NCBI RefSeq assembly: GCF_000372885.1
Contig: NZ_KB889967.1
Span: 1,243,215-1,307,214 of the forward strand
Source of the DNA: Methyloversatilis thermotolerans
GTDB lineage: Bacteria; Pseudomonadota; Gammaproteobacteria; Burkholderiales; Rhodocyclaceae
Direction: 5' to 3'
Length of the DNA: 64,000 bases
Numbering within the stretch: the first letter of the stretch is position 1; the number at the start of each line of letters is the position of its first letter. The notes beneath the pieces are model-generated. The model had not been told where the DNA came from, made no database searches, and worked only from the letters and a program-made list of their open reading frames with translations. A program made the position numbers and the translations under genes. This document shows positions 15,833 to 24,747 of the stretch, piece after piece.

Positions 15833-17962
15833 ATGAATGCCCATCAGGACACCCTCTTCCCGCGCACCCCTCGCCTCGACGGCCTCGATCCGCAGGCCAT
15901 GCGCGACACCTTGCGCGATTACTTCCATGCGACCTGCACGCGCTACGAGCAGTTGTTCGAAGTGCTGGCGTGCGACGAGGCGTGGACGCGCAAGCCGATT
16001 TCCCTGCGTCATCCGCTCATTTTCTATTTCGGCCACACCGCCACCTTTTTCGTGAACAAGCTGCTGCTCGCCGGGCTCATCGATGCGCGCATCGATCCGC
16101 GGATGGAATCGATGTTCGCGGTGGGTGTGGACGAAATGAGCTGGGACGACCTGAACGAGGCGAACTACGACTGGCCGTCGGTGCAGGCGGTACGCGACTA
16201 CCGCAACGAAGTGCGCCGCACGGTCGACCGCGTCATCCGCGAAGCGCCGCTCACCCTGCCCATAGGCTGGAATCACCCGTGGTGGAGCATCGTGATGGGC
16301 ATCGAGCACGAACGCATCCATCTGGAAACCTCGTCGGTGCTGATCCGTCAGAGCCGGCTCGATTTCGTGCGCCCGCACCCGGCCTGGGCGCCCTGTCGCG
16401 ATGCCGGCGAACCACCGGCGAATACCCTGGTCGCCGTGCCGTCAGGTCGCACGCAGCTCGGCAAGCGCCGCGATGACCCGCTTTACGGCTGGGACAACGA
16501 GTACGAAACCCGCGCCATCGACGTGACCGGTTTCGAAGCGGCCCGTCAGCTCACCAGCAACCGCGAGTTCCTCGAGTTCGTCGACGACGGCGGCTATCGC
16601 GACGATGCGTGGTGGGACGAAGAAGGCCGTCAGTGGCGCGACTTCCGGCTGCAGGCGGGCATCGACCATCCCGAGTTCTGGGTGCGCCGGCCGGATGGCT
16701 GGCATCTGCGGCTCATGCTGCAGGAGGTGGCGATGCCGTGGAACTGGCCGGTCGAAACCAACTGCCACGAGGCGCGCGCCTTCTGCCGCTGGAAGGCCGC
16801 CCGGCTCGGCCGTCCGGTCAGGCTGCCGACGGAGGACGAGTGGTACCGCCTGTACGACGTGGCCGGCGTGGCGGAGATTCCGGCCGATGCCAGGGCCAGC
16901 GCCAATCTGCATCTCGATCACTGGGCATCATCCTGCCCGGTCGATCGCTTCGCCCAGGGCGACTTCTTCGATGTGGCGGGCAATGTGTGGCAATGGACCG
17001 AAACCCCGATCTACCCGTTCGAAGGTTTCGATGTGCATCCCATCTATGACGATTTCTCGACCCCCACTTTCGACGCCCGTCACAACCTGATGAAGGGCGG
17101 ATCGTGGATATCCTGCGGCAACGAGGCGATCCGCGCGTCGCGCTATGCCTTCCGCCGTCATTTCTTCCAGCATGCGGGGTTCCGTTACGTGATCAGCGAT
17201 GCACCGGCCAGCGCGCCCAATGTGTATTACGAAAGCGATCGCCAGTTGTCCGAGTACGCCGAATTCCATTATGGCGACGAGTACTACGGCGTGGCGAATT
17301 TCCCGCGCGCGCTGGCGCACATGGCGATCGAGGCGATGGGTGAGCGTCCGGCGCGCCATGCGCTGGATCTGGGATGCGCCACCGGACGCGCAACTTTTGA
17401 ACTGGCCCGTCACTTCGACCGCGTGACCGGCGTCGATTTTTCCGCGCGCTTCATCAACGCAGGCGTGCAACTGGCCGAACAGGGTGTGCTGCGCTACACC
17501 CTCGTCGATGAGGGCGAACTGGTGTCCTATCGCACGCGCAGGCTGGCGGACCTCGGCCTGGACGGGGTGCGCGGCAAGGTGGATTTCGTGCAGGGGGATG
17601 CCTGCAATCTGAAGAGCGTGCTGACCGGGTACGACCTCATCCTCGCCGCCAACCTGATCGACCGGCTGTATGACCCGAAAGCCTTCCTGGCAAGCGTGCA
17701 TGCACGGCTGAACACCGGCGGCCTGCTGCTCATCGCCTCGCCCTACACCTGGCTCGAGGAACACACCCGGCGCGAAGACTGGCTGGGCGGATTCAAGAAG
17801 GATGGCGAGAGCTGGACCACACTGGACGGGCTGCGCGAGGCGCTGGCGCCCGGTTTCCGGCTGCTCGGCGCCGCGCGCGATGTGCCCTTCGTCATCCGCG
17901 AGACGCGGCGCAAGTTCCAGCACACGCTGTCCGAGGTCACCATCTGGGAGAAGCTGAGCTGA
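15833..17962 (+). CDS. ovoA: OvoA: 5-histidylcysteine sulfoxide synthase / thiohistidine methyltransferase
   Basis: Protein of 709 residues with the three OvoA parts: an N-terminal DinB-like domain (about 15-190) carrying iron-ligand histidines (H68 in FYFGHTATFF; H159 and H163 in the HxxxHxE motif EHERIHLE), an FGE-sulfatase-type domain (about 200-440; PVRLPTEDEWYRLYDVAG, FDVAGNVWQWTETPIYPFEG, LMKGGSWISCGNEAIRASRY), and a SAM methyltransferase domain (from about 500; ALDLGCATGRATFELARHF, VTGVDFSARFI). The iron enzyme joins cysteine to the C5 of histidine as a sulfoxide; the last domain N-methylates the thiohistidine to ovothiol A. ATG 15725 in frame is an alternative start; 15833 fits the family better. 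It overlaps the next gene by four bases. Confidence 0.93.
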   Translation: MNAHQDTLFPRTPRLDGLDPQAMRDTLRDYFHATCTRYEQLFEVLACDEAWTRKPISLRHPLIFYFGHTATFFVNKLLLAGLIDARIDPRMESMFAVGVDEMSWDDLNEANYDWPSVQAVRDYRNEVRRTVDRVIREAPLTLPIGWNHPWWSIVMGIEHERIHLETSSVLIRQSRLDFVRPHPAWAPCRDAGEPPANTLVAVPSGRTQLGKRRDDPLYGWDNEYETRAIDVTGFEAARQLTSNREFLEFVDDGGYRDDAWWDEEGRQWRDFRLQAGIDHPEFWVRRPDGWHLRLMLQEVAMPWNWPVETNCHEARAFCRWKAARLGRPVRLPTEDEWYRLYDVAGVAEIPADARASANLHLDHWASSCPVDRFAQGDFFDVAGNVWQWTETPIYPFEGFDVHPIYDDFSTPTFDARHNLMKGGSWISCGNEAIRASRYAFRRHFFQHAGFRYVISDAPASAPNVYYESDRQLSEYAEFHYGDEYYGVANFPRALAHMAIEAMGERPARHALDLGCATGRATFELARHFDRVTGVDFSARFINAGVQLAEQGVLRYTLVDEGELVSYRTRRLADLGLDGVRGKVDFVQGDACNLKSVLTGYDLILAANLIDRLYDPKAFLASVHARLNTGGLLLIASPYTWLEEHTRREDWLGGFKKDGESWTTLDGLREALAPGFRLLGAARDVPFVIRETRRKFQHTLSEVTIWEKLS

Positions 17963-19143
17963 AGCCCGAACATCCGTCCTTCGATTTCGATCTGCCGCTG
18001 CGCCGCGACGGTACGGCCAGCGTGAAGCACGATGGCCGTACCGAGGTATTCGGTACCGATGCGGTGGTGCCGCTGTGGGTGGCCGACATGGATTTCGCGG
18101 CGCCGCCGGCGGTGACCGAAGCGCTGCTGGCACGCGCGCGCCATCCGGTCTACGGCTACACGCTATACCCCGACGCGGCGTTCGATGCGCTGATGCGCTG
18201 GCTGGCCGCACGCCATGGCTGGAATGTCGCGCGCGAGCACATCCATTTCTGCCCCGGTGTCGTGCCCACGCTTTACGCGGCGGTGCAGGCCTTCACCCGG
18301 CCGGGCGATCTGGTCATCGTGCAGCCGCCGGTCTATCCGCCCTTTTTCTCGGCCGTGCGCGACACCGGCCGGCGCGTCGCGGAAAACCCGCTGATCGAGC
18401 GCGACGGCCGCTGGACCATGGATTTCGATCATCTGGAAGGCTGCGCCGCGCGCGCCGGCGCGAAGCTGCTGCTGCTGTGCTCGCCGCACAATCCGGTCGG
18501 CCGCGTGTGGAGCCACGAAGAACTGGATCGCCTGCTGGAGATCGCGCGCCGGCACGATCTGGTCGTGCTGTCCGACGAAATCCACGCCGACCTGCTGTAC
18601 CCGGGCGTGCGCCATGTGCCGCTGGCCACGCTCACCCGCCCCGGAGACCGGGTGCTCACCGCAGTTGCGCCCAGCAAGACCTTCAACATTCCTGGCCTGG
18701 GCCTGTCGGCGCTGATCGCTGACGATGCCGAGCGCAAGGCGGTCGAGGCCGCCTTCGGGCAGTTGCACGTGGGTGCGTCGAATCCATTCAGCCTGGCCGC
18801 GCTGGAAGCCGCCTATCGCGACGGCGGGCCGTGGCTGGATGCGCTGATGCGCTATCTCGAAGCCACGCGCGACGAGGTGATCAACACGCTCGCGCACCGG
18901 CTGCCGCGCATCCACGCCTACGCGCCGGAAGGCACTTACCTGATGTGGCTGGATTGCCGCGCACTGGGCCTGGACGACGCGGCCCTGCGCGACCTGTTCG
19001 TGCACGACGCAGGTCTGGGCCTGAATGCCGGCATCAGCTTCGGCAGCGGCGGCAGCGGCCACATGCGGCTCAATCTCGCCTCGCCGCGCGCCGTCATCCG
19101 CGACGCGCTGGAACGCCTGCGCCGCGCGACCGCGCACCTGTAG
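17959..19143 (+). CDS. ovoB: PLP-dependent C-S lyase (MalY/PatB family), probable OvoB
   Basis: Fold-type I PLP enzyme of 394 residues: PLWVADMDFAAPPAV near the N terminus, LLLLCSPHNPVGRVWSHEEL, LSDEIHADLLYPGVRH, and the PLP lysine in VAPSKTFNIPGLGLSALI. The family cleaves C-S bonds of cysteine conjugates. Directly behind ovoA, the expected task is cleavage of the histidylcysteine sulfoxide to thiohistidine, the OvoB step. The conserved N terminus (FDFD, then RRDGTASVKHD) lies upstream of the first GTG (18022). The only fitting start is CTG at 17959, which overlaps the ovoA stop as CTGA and has GGGAG eight bases before it. If translation started at 18022 the enzyme would lack about 21 family residues. 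Confidence 0.82.
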   Translation: MKPEHPSFDFDLPLRRDGTASVKHDGRTEVFGTDAVVPLWVADMDFAAPPAVTEALLARARHPVYGYTLYPDAAFDALMRWLAARHGWNVAREHIHFCPGVVPTLYAAVQAFTRPGDLVIVQPPVYPPFFSAVRDTGRRVAENPLIERDGRWTMDFDHLEGCAARAGAKLLLLCSPHNPVGRVWSHEELDRLLEIARRHDLVVLSDEIHADLLYPGVRHVPLATLTRPGDRVLTAVAPSKTFNIPGLGLSALIADDAERKAVEAAFGQLHVGASNPFSLAALEAAYRDGGPWLDALMRYLEATRDEVINTLAHRLPRIHAYAPEGTYLMWLDCRALGLDDAALRDLFVHDAGLGLNAGISFGSGGSGHMRLNLASPRAVIRDALERLRRATAHL

Positions 19144-19212
19144 AACGCCGCACGAAGCCGGCCGGCGGCGCTGTCACGCTGCGGTCACGGCGCCGTCATA
19201 GTCTGCGCGGCG

Positions 19213-20115
19213 ATGCGAACATGTACGCTGCCCCTGCTCGATCGCACGATCGACGTTCTTCTGTGGCCCGCACTGTTGTGCGGCTGCGCCTTCGTCACCG
19301 CCATCGGTATCGCCCATGGCGAACGCGCCGGCGGCTTCCTGCTCGCCTACGCGCTGCTGGCGGTCGCGCTGTGGCGGCTTGAGCGGGTCCGCCCGCACGA
19401 GCCGGCGTGGCTGCGCGACGACGGCCAGATGTGGCCTGACCTGTTGCACACCGCGGCATCGAAGGCGCTGGTGTTCGCGCTCGTGGTCGTCGGCGGTAGC
19501 CAGGGCTGGTTCGATCTGCTGCGCCCGCGCCACGCGCTGTGGCCCCTGCACTGGCCGATGGCGCTGCAGGTGGCTCTGGCGCTGGTCATCGCCGAATTCG
19601 GCTTCTACTGGGCACATCGGGTTTCGCACGAATGGAGCGTCATGTGGCCCTGGCACGCCATCCACCACAGCGTGCGCCGGCTCTGGTTCTTCAACACCGG
19701 ACGCTTCCACATGGTCGATACCTTGCGCAGCCTGCTGTTCTCGCTGCCCCTGCTGCTTGCCGCCGGCGTGCCACAGGCGGTGCTGGACTGGGTCAGCGCC
19801 CTCACCGCCTTCGTCGGCCTGCTCACCCACTGCAATGTACGCATGCGCACCGGCCTGCTGGACCATGTGTTCACCACGCCGCACATGCACCGCTGGCACC
19901 ATGCACCGAACGCCGACGAGGGCAACACCAACTATGGCGAGAACCTGCTGCTGTGGGATCGGCTGTTCGGCACCTGGTACCGCCCGGCGAACCGCCCGCC
20001 GCCGCGCGTGATCGGCATTGCCGATCATGTTCCGGACGACTACCCGGGCCAGGTCCTGGCGCCGTTCCGCTGGCGCACGCTGCAGGCCGCGCAGCACCCT
20101 CGCGATCGATGCTGA
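19213..20115 (+). CDS. Sterol desaturase / fatty-acid hydroxylase family membrane protein
   Basis: Protein of 300 residues with hydrophobic helices in the first 130 residues and the histidine clusters of the membrane di-iron hydroxylases: HRVSHEW, WHAIHHSV and TTPHMHRWHH (patterns HxxxH, HxxHH and HxxHH), plus a further THCN. The superfamily hydroxylates or desaturates lipids using a di-iron centre; the substrate is unknown. It follows ovoB by 69 bases on the same strand and may be co-transcribed, though I know of no functional link with ovothiol. Convergent with the ABC permease gene. Confidence 0.88.
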   Translation: MRTCTLPLLDRTIDVLLWPALLCGCAFVTAIGIAHGERAGGFLLAYALLAVALWRLERVRPHEPAWLRDDGQMWPDLLHTAASKALVFALVVVGGSQGWFDLLRPRHALWPLHWPMALQVALALVIAEFGFYWAHRVSHEWSVMWPWHAIHHSVRRLWFFNTGRFHMVDTLRSLLFSLPLLLAAGVPQAVLDWVSALTAFVGLLTHCNVRMRTGLLDHVFTTPHMHRWHHAPNADEGNTNYGENLLLWDRLFGTWYRPANRPPPRVIGIADHVPDDYPGQVLAPFRWRTLQAAQHPRDRC

Positions 20116-20217
20116 CCCGGCGTCGCCCCGGACGTCACAGCGGTCCCGGCGCGCCATGCGGAGCGAAACCGGCCTCTGCGCGCACGTTGCAGCACCGGCA
20201 CAGCGCGCGAACGCACC

Positions 20218-21888
20218 CTAGCTGCGGCGCGTTCGCGCGATCTGGCGCGACAGCGCGATCAGCGGCAGCAGTCCCACGGCGACGATGGCCAGCGCCGAGG
20301 TCGATGCTTCCTGCAGTCTTTCGTCGCTGGCCAGCGTATAGGCCTGGGTCGCCAGGGTGTCGAAATTGAACGGGCGCATGACCAGCGTGGCCGGCAGTTC
20401 CTTCATCACATCAACGAACACGAGCAGCGCCGCGGTCCACAGGCTGCCCCGCAACATGGGCCAGTGCACCCGCCACAGCGTGGCCGACGGTCCCAGCCCG
20501 AGACTGCGCGAAGCCTCATCCATGCTCGGCGTGATGCGGGCGAGACCCGATTCGACCGCTTGCAGCGAAACGGTGAGGAAGCGCGCCAGATAGGCGTAGA
20601 TGAGTGCCGCCACGCCACCGGTCAGCAGCAAGCCGGGATTGTGGCCGGTCCATTGCAACCACTGCGCGGACAGCAGATGGTCCAGCCGGGTGACCGGAAT
20701 CAGGATGCCGACCGCGATCACCGCGCCGGGCACGGCATAGCCCAGCCCGACCACGCCGCGCGCCAGCGACACCAGCGGCGAACGGCTGACGCGCACCGCG
20801 TAGGCGAGGAGCAGCGCCAGCACCACCGCGCACGCGCTCGCCATGGCCGCCAGCATGAAACTGTTGCCGGCGAGCCGGATGAAGCGCTGGCCGAACTGCG
20901 CATCCCCCTCGGACAGCGCCCAATGCAAAAGCACGCCGGCCGGCAGCAGGAATCCGAACAGCAAAGGCAGCAGGCACAGCGCACAGACCGCCCAGCCAGC
21001 CGCCGGTCCCAGCGCGTACCGGCGCGCACTGCCGCCCGCGCGACCGCTGTCGTGGAAACGCGCGCCGCCGCGGCTCAGCCGTTCCAGCAGCAGCAGGCTG
21101 GCCACCACGCCGAGCAGCACGGCGGCGAGCTGGGCGGCGGCGACCCGGTCGCCAAGCGAGAACCACGCGCGATAGATGCCGGTGGTGAAGGTGTGCACGC
21201 CGAAATAGCTCACCGCACCGTAGTCGGCCAGGGTTTCCATCAGCGCGAGCGAAACACCGGCGACGATGGCCGGCCGGGCCAGCGGCAGCGTGACGCGGAA
21301 GAAGGCCGCCCATGCGCCCAGACCCAGCATGCGTGCCGCCTCGTTGAGGCCCGCCGCGCGTTCGATCAGGGATTGCCGGGTCAGCAGATAGACATAGGGA
21401 TAGAGCACCGCGACGAACATGCAGGCCGCGCCGCCCACGCTGCGCACGTCGGGAAACCAGTAGTCGCCCCGCTCCCAGCCGAAGGATTCGCGCAAGGCTG
21501 TCTGCACCGGGCCGATGAACTGCAGCAGATCGGTGTAGGTGTAGGCCATCACATAGGCGGGCGTGGCCAGCGGCAGCACCAGCGCCCACTCCAGCACACG
21601 GCGGCCCGGAAACTGCCACATGACCGTCGCCCAGGCAGTGGACACGCCCACCACCGCCGTGCCGGCGCCGACCCCAAGGCACAGCCACAGCGTATTGCGC
21701 ACATACTCGCCCAGCACCGTGGACACCAGGTGGGACCAGGTATCGGCGGTGCCCCCCAGCGACAGGTTGTACAGCACGGACAGCACCGGTGCGGCGACGA
21801 GGGCAGCCAAGGCCAGCGCCACCGGCACCAGCGGTCGCAAGCTCGGAATGACGGACCGACCGGCGGCAGTAGGGGACAAGGCGAACAT
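20218..21888 (-). CDS. fbpB: Fe(III)-type ABC transporter permease (FbpB/SfuB family)
   Basis: Protein of 556 residues made of two MetI-like permease halves in tandem (about 55-265 and 340-545), each with six or so membrane helices and an EAA-type loop (LNEAARMLGLGAWAAFFRVT; MDEASRSLGLGPSATLWRVH). This fused two-domain permease is typical of FbpB/SfuB ferric-iron importers. The ATPase gene diverges on the other side of a 131-base region. No periplasmic binding protein (FbpA) is in the window, so it would have to be encoded elsewhere. No ribosome site is visible before the ATG at 21888. Confidence 0.88.
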   Translation of the reverse strand: MFALSPTAAGRSVIPSLRPLVPVALALAALVAAPVLSVLYNLSLGGTADTWSHLVSTVLGEYVRNTLWLCLGVGAGTAVVGVSTAWATVMWQFPGRRVLEWALVLPLATPAYVMAYTYTDLLQFIGPVQTALRESFGWERGDYWFPDVRSVGGAACMFVAVLYPYVYLLTRQSLIERAAGLNEAARMLGLGAWAAFFRVTLPLARPAIVAGVSLALMETLADYGAVSYFGVHTFTTGIYRAWFSLGDRVAAAQLAAVLLGVVASLLLLERLSRGGARFHDSGRAGGSARRYALGPAAGWAVCALCLLPLLFGFLLPAGVLLHWALSEGDAQFGQRFIRLAGNSFMLAAMASACAVVLALLLAYAVRVSRSPLVSLARGVVGLGYAVPGAVIAVGILIPVTRLDHLLSAQWLQWTGHNPGLLLTGGVAALIYAYLARFLTVSLQAVESGLARITPSMDEASRSLGLGPSATLWRVHWPMLRGSLWTAALLVFVDVMKELPATLVMRPFNFDTLATQAYTLASDERLQEASTSALAIVAVGLLPLIALSRQIARTRRS

Positions 21889-21958
21889 GGAAGTCGGAGG
21901 ATACAGGGGCGGGCGGGCGAGGTGCCACCGGCCACGGCGGCACGCATCGCAGGGGCGG

Positions 21959-21966
21959 ATTATAAT
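21959..21966. promoter_or_regulatory. Bidirectional -10 element between fbpB and fbpC
   Basis: The octamer ATTATAAT contains a perfect TATAAT on both strands: 21961-21966 forward (towards fbpC, ATG 22020) and 21964-21959 reverse (towards fbpB, ATG 21888). Leader lengths of about 45-65 bases would result. No good -35 is visible on either side. GATTAT repeats at 21958-21963 and 21973-21978 make this the only AT-rich patch nearby and a possible Fur or other operator, but it does not match the Fur consensus well. Confidence 0.45.
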
Positions 21967-22019
21967 TGCGACCGATTATCGCTCTCGCTCACGCACGGCC
22001 TGCGACGCACCTTCCCGTC

Positions 22020-23150
22020 ATGGCATCGCTCCCCTCATCTTCGCAACTGCTGGTGGAATCGCTGCGCATCGCCTATGGCACGGTCGAGGTGGTGCATGAC
22101 CTTGCGCTGACGCTGACGCGCGGCGACATCGCCTGCCTGCTCGGTCCATCCGGCTGCGGCAAGACCACGGTGCTGCGGGCGATCGCCGGATTCGAGCGCG
22201 TGGCGGGCGGCGCCATTTCGATACACGGCGTCCAGGTGGCGTCGCCGACGCTGCACCGTGCGCCGGAACAGCGCCGCGTCGGCATGGTGTTCCAGGATTT
22301 CGCGCTGTTTCCGCATCTCAGCGTGGCCGACAACGTGGCGTTCGGGCTGCGCGGACTGCCGCGCCAGGCGCGCGCGGAACGCGTGGACGACATGCTCGGC
22401 CTGGTCGGTCTCGCCGCGCACGCGACGAAGTTTCCGCACCAGCTTTCCGGTGGCCAGCAGCAGCGGGTCGCGCTGGCGCGCGCGCTGGCTCCCGACCCGG
22501 AACTGCTGCTTCTGGACGAGCCGTTCTCCAGTCTGGATGTCGACCTGCGCAGCCGTCTTGCCGGGGAGTTGCGCGACATCCTGAAGAGACGCGGCATCAC
22601 CGCCATCCTGGTCACTCACGACCAGCAGGAAGCGTTCGCGATGGCGGACAAGATCGGCGTCATGGAGGCGGGACGCCTGCTGCAATGGGACAGCGCCTAC
22701 AACCTCTATCATCGCCCGGCCTCGCGTTTCGTCGCGGATTTCATCGGCCAGGGCGCGTTCCTGCCCGGTAGGGTGCGCGGCGAACGCGAGGTGGACACCG
22801 AGATGGGCGTGCTGCGCAGCGCCGCGCCCTTCGAGTGTTGCGGCGACTGTCCGCATTGCCTGCCGGACGGACGGGTGGACGTACTGCTGCGCCCGGATGA
22901 CGTGATCCACGACGACGCCGCGCCCCTGCGCGCCGAAGTGCTCGCCCGGTGCTTCCGTGGCGCGGATTTCCTGTACACCTTGCGGCTGGCATCCGGGCAC
23001 ACCGTGCTGTCTCTGGTGCCTTCCCACCACAACCATGCGATCGGCGAATGGATAGGCGTGCGGCTGCAGGCCGATCACGTGGTGGCCTTCCGCCATCCGG
23101 ATGGCGCGCCGGAAGGTCGCGTGCCCACCGCGCACGTAGTCGCCGCGTGA
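22020..23150 (+). CDS. fbpC: Fe(III)-type ABC transporter ATP-binding protein (FbpC family)
   Basis: ATPase of 376 residues: Walker A GPSGCGKTTVLRAIAG, Q-loop FQDFALFPHLSV, signature LSGGQQQRVALARAL, Walker B LLLLDEPFSSLD, switch H in ILVTHDQQEAFAMADKIGVM, followed by a C-terminal regulatory TOBE-like domain (VDVLLRPDDVIHDDAAPLRA). In that domain a compact cysteine cluster stands out: C273, C274, C277 and C280 in ECCGDCPHC, with H279. This could sense metal or redox state. The start at 22020 is chosen because family sequence follows it; an ATG upstream at 21966 is in frame but unlikely. Its stop overlaps the GTG start of aat. Confidence 0.9.
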   Translation: MASLPSSSQLLVESLRIAYGTVEVVHDLALTLTRGDIACLLGPSGCGKTTVLRAIAGFERVAGGAISIHGVQVASPTLHRAPEQRRVGMVFQDFALFPHLSVADNVAFGLRGLPRQARAERVDDMLGLVGLAAHATKFPHQLSGGQQQRVALARALAPDPELLLLDEPFSSLDVDLRSRLAGELRDILKRRGITAILVTHDQQEAFAMADKIGVMEAGRLLQWDSAYNLYHRPASRFVADFIGQGAFLPGRVRGEREVDTEMGVLRSAAPFECCGDCPHCLPDGRVDVLLRPDDVIHDDAAPLRAEVLARCFRGADFLYTLRLASGHTVLSLVPSHHNHAIGEWIGVRLQADHVVAFRHPDGAPEGRVPTAHVVAA

Positions 23151-23893
23151 TTCCCTGGCTGCAACCGGGAGAACCCTTCCCGCCGGTCGACAGCGCGCTG
23201 CGCGAACCGGACGGTCTGCTGGCGGCCGGGCATGAATTGACCCCGCAGCGCATTCTGCAGGCTTACCGGCTGGGTATTTTCCCCTGGTATTCGGAAGGTC
23301 AGCCGGTGCTGTGGTGGTCGCCCGATCCGCGCATGGTGCTGGTGCCGTCGGACATCCGCGTCACGCGTTCGCTGGACAAGGTGCTGCGCAACCGGTCGTA
23401 CGAGGTGCGCTGCGACTCTGCGTTCGCGGCGGTGATGCGCGCCTGTGCGGAACCGCGAGACGGTCAGGCCGGCACCTGGATCGGCGAGGACATGATCGCC
23501 GCCTATTGCGCACTGCACCAAGCCGGCTGGGCGCACAGCGTGGAAACCTGGATCGACGGACGACTGGCGGGCGGGCTGTACGGCATGGCGATCGGCCGCG
23601 TGTTCTACGGCGAATCGATGTTTTCGCGTGAACGTGACGCATCCAAGATTGCGCTGGTGCATCTCGCACGCTATCTTGAAGCGCAGGCCTATGCGCTGAT
23701 CGACTGCCAGATGAACACCGCCCACCTCGCATCCATGGGCGGTCGTGAAATCGCCCGCAGCGAATTCTGCCGCATCCTGTCACAGTCCACGGCGCTGGAC
23801 GCCCGTCCGCGCCGCTGGGCGGACGACGAGATTCCGGCGTTTTTCCGACGCACTCCGACCGACCCGCACCTGCCGACCGCATCGAATCGCTGA
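23147..23893 (+). CDS. aat: Leucyl/phenylalanyl-tRNA-protein transferase
   Basis: Protein of 248 residues of the Aat family. It starts (GTG) with VIPWLQPGEPFPPVDSAL, the usual N terminus, and carries GLLAAGHELTPQRILQAYRL, GIFPWYSEGQPVLWWSPDPR, FYGESMFSRERDASKIALVH and LIDCQMNTAHLASMGGREI. It adds Leu or Phe from tRNA to N-terminal Arg/Lys of proteins, marking them for ClpS/ClpAP. The GTG overlaps the stop of fbpC as GTGA. Followed after three bases by bpt, the other bacterial N-degron transferase. Confidence 0.95.
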   Translation: MIPWLQPGEPFPPVDSALREPDGLLAAGHELTPQRILQAYRLGIFPWYSEGQPVLWWSPDPRMVLVPSDIRVTRSLDKVLRNRSYEVRCDSAFAAVMRACAEPRDGQAGTWIGEDMIAAYCALHQAGWAHSVETWIDGRLAGGLYGMAIGRVFYGESMFSRERDASKIALVHLARYLEAQAYALIDCQMNTAHLASMGGREIARSEFCRILSQSTALDARPRRWADDEIPAFFRRTPTDPHLPTASNR

Positions 23894-23896
23894 ATC

Positions 23897-24646
23897 ATGG
23901 CGCTGCTCAAGGACTTGCCCTTCACCACGCTGCAGTTCTATGCAACGGCCCCCTATGCCTGTTCCTATCTGCAGGGCCGCACCGCGCGTTCGCAGGTCGC
24001 CACACCTTCCAACCTGATCGACGCACGGCTGTACAGCGATCTGGTGCGCGCCGGATTCCGACGCAGCGGGGTATTCACCTACCGCCCCTATTGCGATGCC
24101 TGCCGCGCGTGCACGCCGGTGCGCCTGCCGGTCGCGCGCTTCTCGCCGACCCGGGCGCAGCGGCGCGCGGAGAAAAAGCACGATGCCCTGGTGGCTCGCG
24201 AAGCACCGCTGTCCTTCCGCGAGGAGCACTACGCGCTGTACCAGCGCTACCAGTCGACCCGGCACAGCGGCGGCGGCATGGACCAGGATTCGCGTGAGCA
24301 GTACTCGCACTTCCTGCTGCAGAGCCATGTCGATACCCGGCTGATCGAATTCCGCGACGGTTCGGACGCGACATCCCCGCTGCGCATCGTGAGCATCATC
24401 GACATCCTCGACGACGGCCTGTCCTCGGTCTATACCTACTACGATCCCGATGTCGAGGGCGCGAGCTACGGCACCTACAACATCCTCTGGCAGATCGGGC
24501 TGGCCCGCCTGCTCGACCTGCCCTATCTGTATCTGGGCTACTGGATCCGCGACAGCGACAAGATGGCCTACAAGGCGCGCTTCCGTCCGCTGGAAGGCCG
24601 CATGAACAGCATCTGGCGCGAACTCGAGGATCACGAGCTGGGCTGA
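23897..24646 (+). CDS. bpt: Aspartate/glutamate leucyltransferase (Bpt, Ate1-like)
   Basis: Protein of 249 residues of the Ate1/Bpt family: [20 protein letters not shown] at the N terminus, [18 protein letters not shown] with the conserved cysteine pair, and the C-terminal GNAT-like part ([45 protein letters not shown]). It transfers leucine to proteins with N-terminal Asp or Glu, so they enter the N-degron pathway. Directly downstream of aat; an intrinsic terminator follows at 24661. Confidence 0.95.
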   Translation: MALLKDLPFTTLQFYATAPYACSYLQGRTARSQVATPSNLIDARLYSDLVRAGFRRSGVFTYRPYCDACRACTPVRLPVARFSPTRAQRRAEKKHDALVAREAPLSFREEHYALYQRYQSTRHSGGGMDQDSREQYSHFLLQSHVDTRLIEFRDGSDATSPLRIVSIIDILDDGLSSVYTYYDPDVEGASYGTYNILWQIGLARLLDLPYLYLGYWIRDSDKMAYKARFRPLEGRMNSIWRELEDHELG

Positions 24647-24660
24647 AGCCTCGCCCGGCC

Positions 24661-24691
24661 GCGCCCCGCATCAGCGGCACGGCGCTTTTTT
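24661..24691 (+). terminator. Intrinsic terminator of the fbpC-aat-bpt operon
   Basis: A hairpin with an inner stem CCGC-ATCA-GCGG and an outer GCGCC/GGCGC stem is followed by TTTTTT. It lies 15 bases after the bpt stop. A GATAAT hexamer at 24695-24700 right behind it could be the -10 of a pyrD promoter, though no -35 is evident. Confidence 0.75.
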
Positions 24692-24747
24692 CGGGATAAT
24701 GCGCGGTTTTCGCCGCTGCGCCAGCGGCCGTACCCGGAAATCCTTCC

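Noticed and set aside
21958-21980. Fur box between fbpB and fbpC
   Set aside because: GATTAT repeats are present but the 19-base Fur consensus is matched poorly, so I report only the -10 octamer and name Fur as untested.
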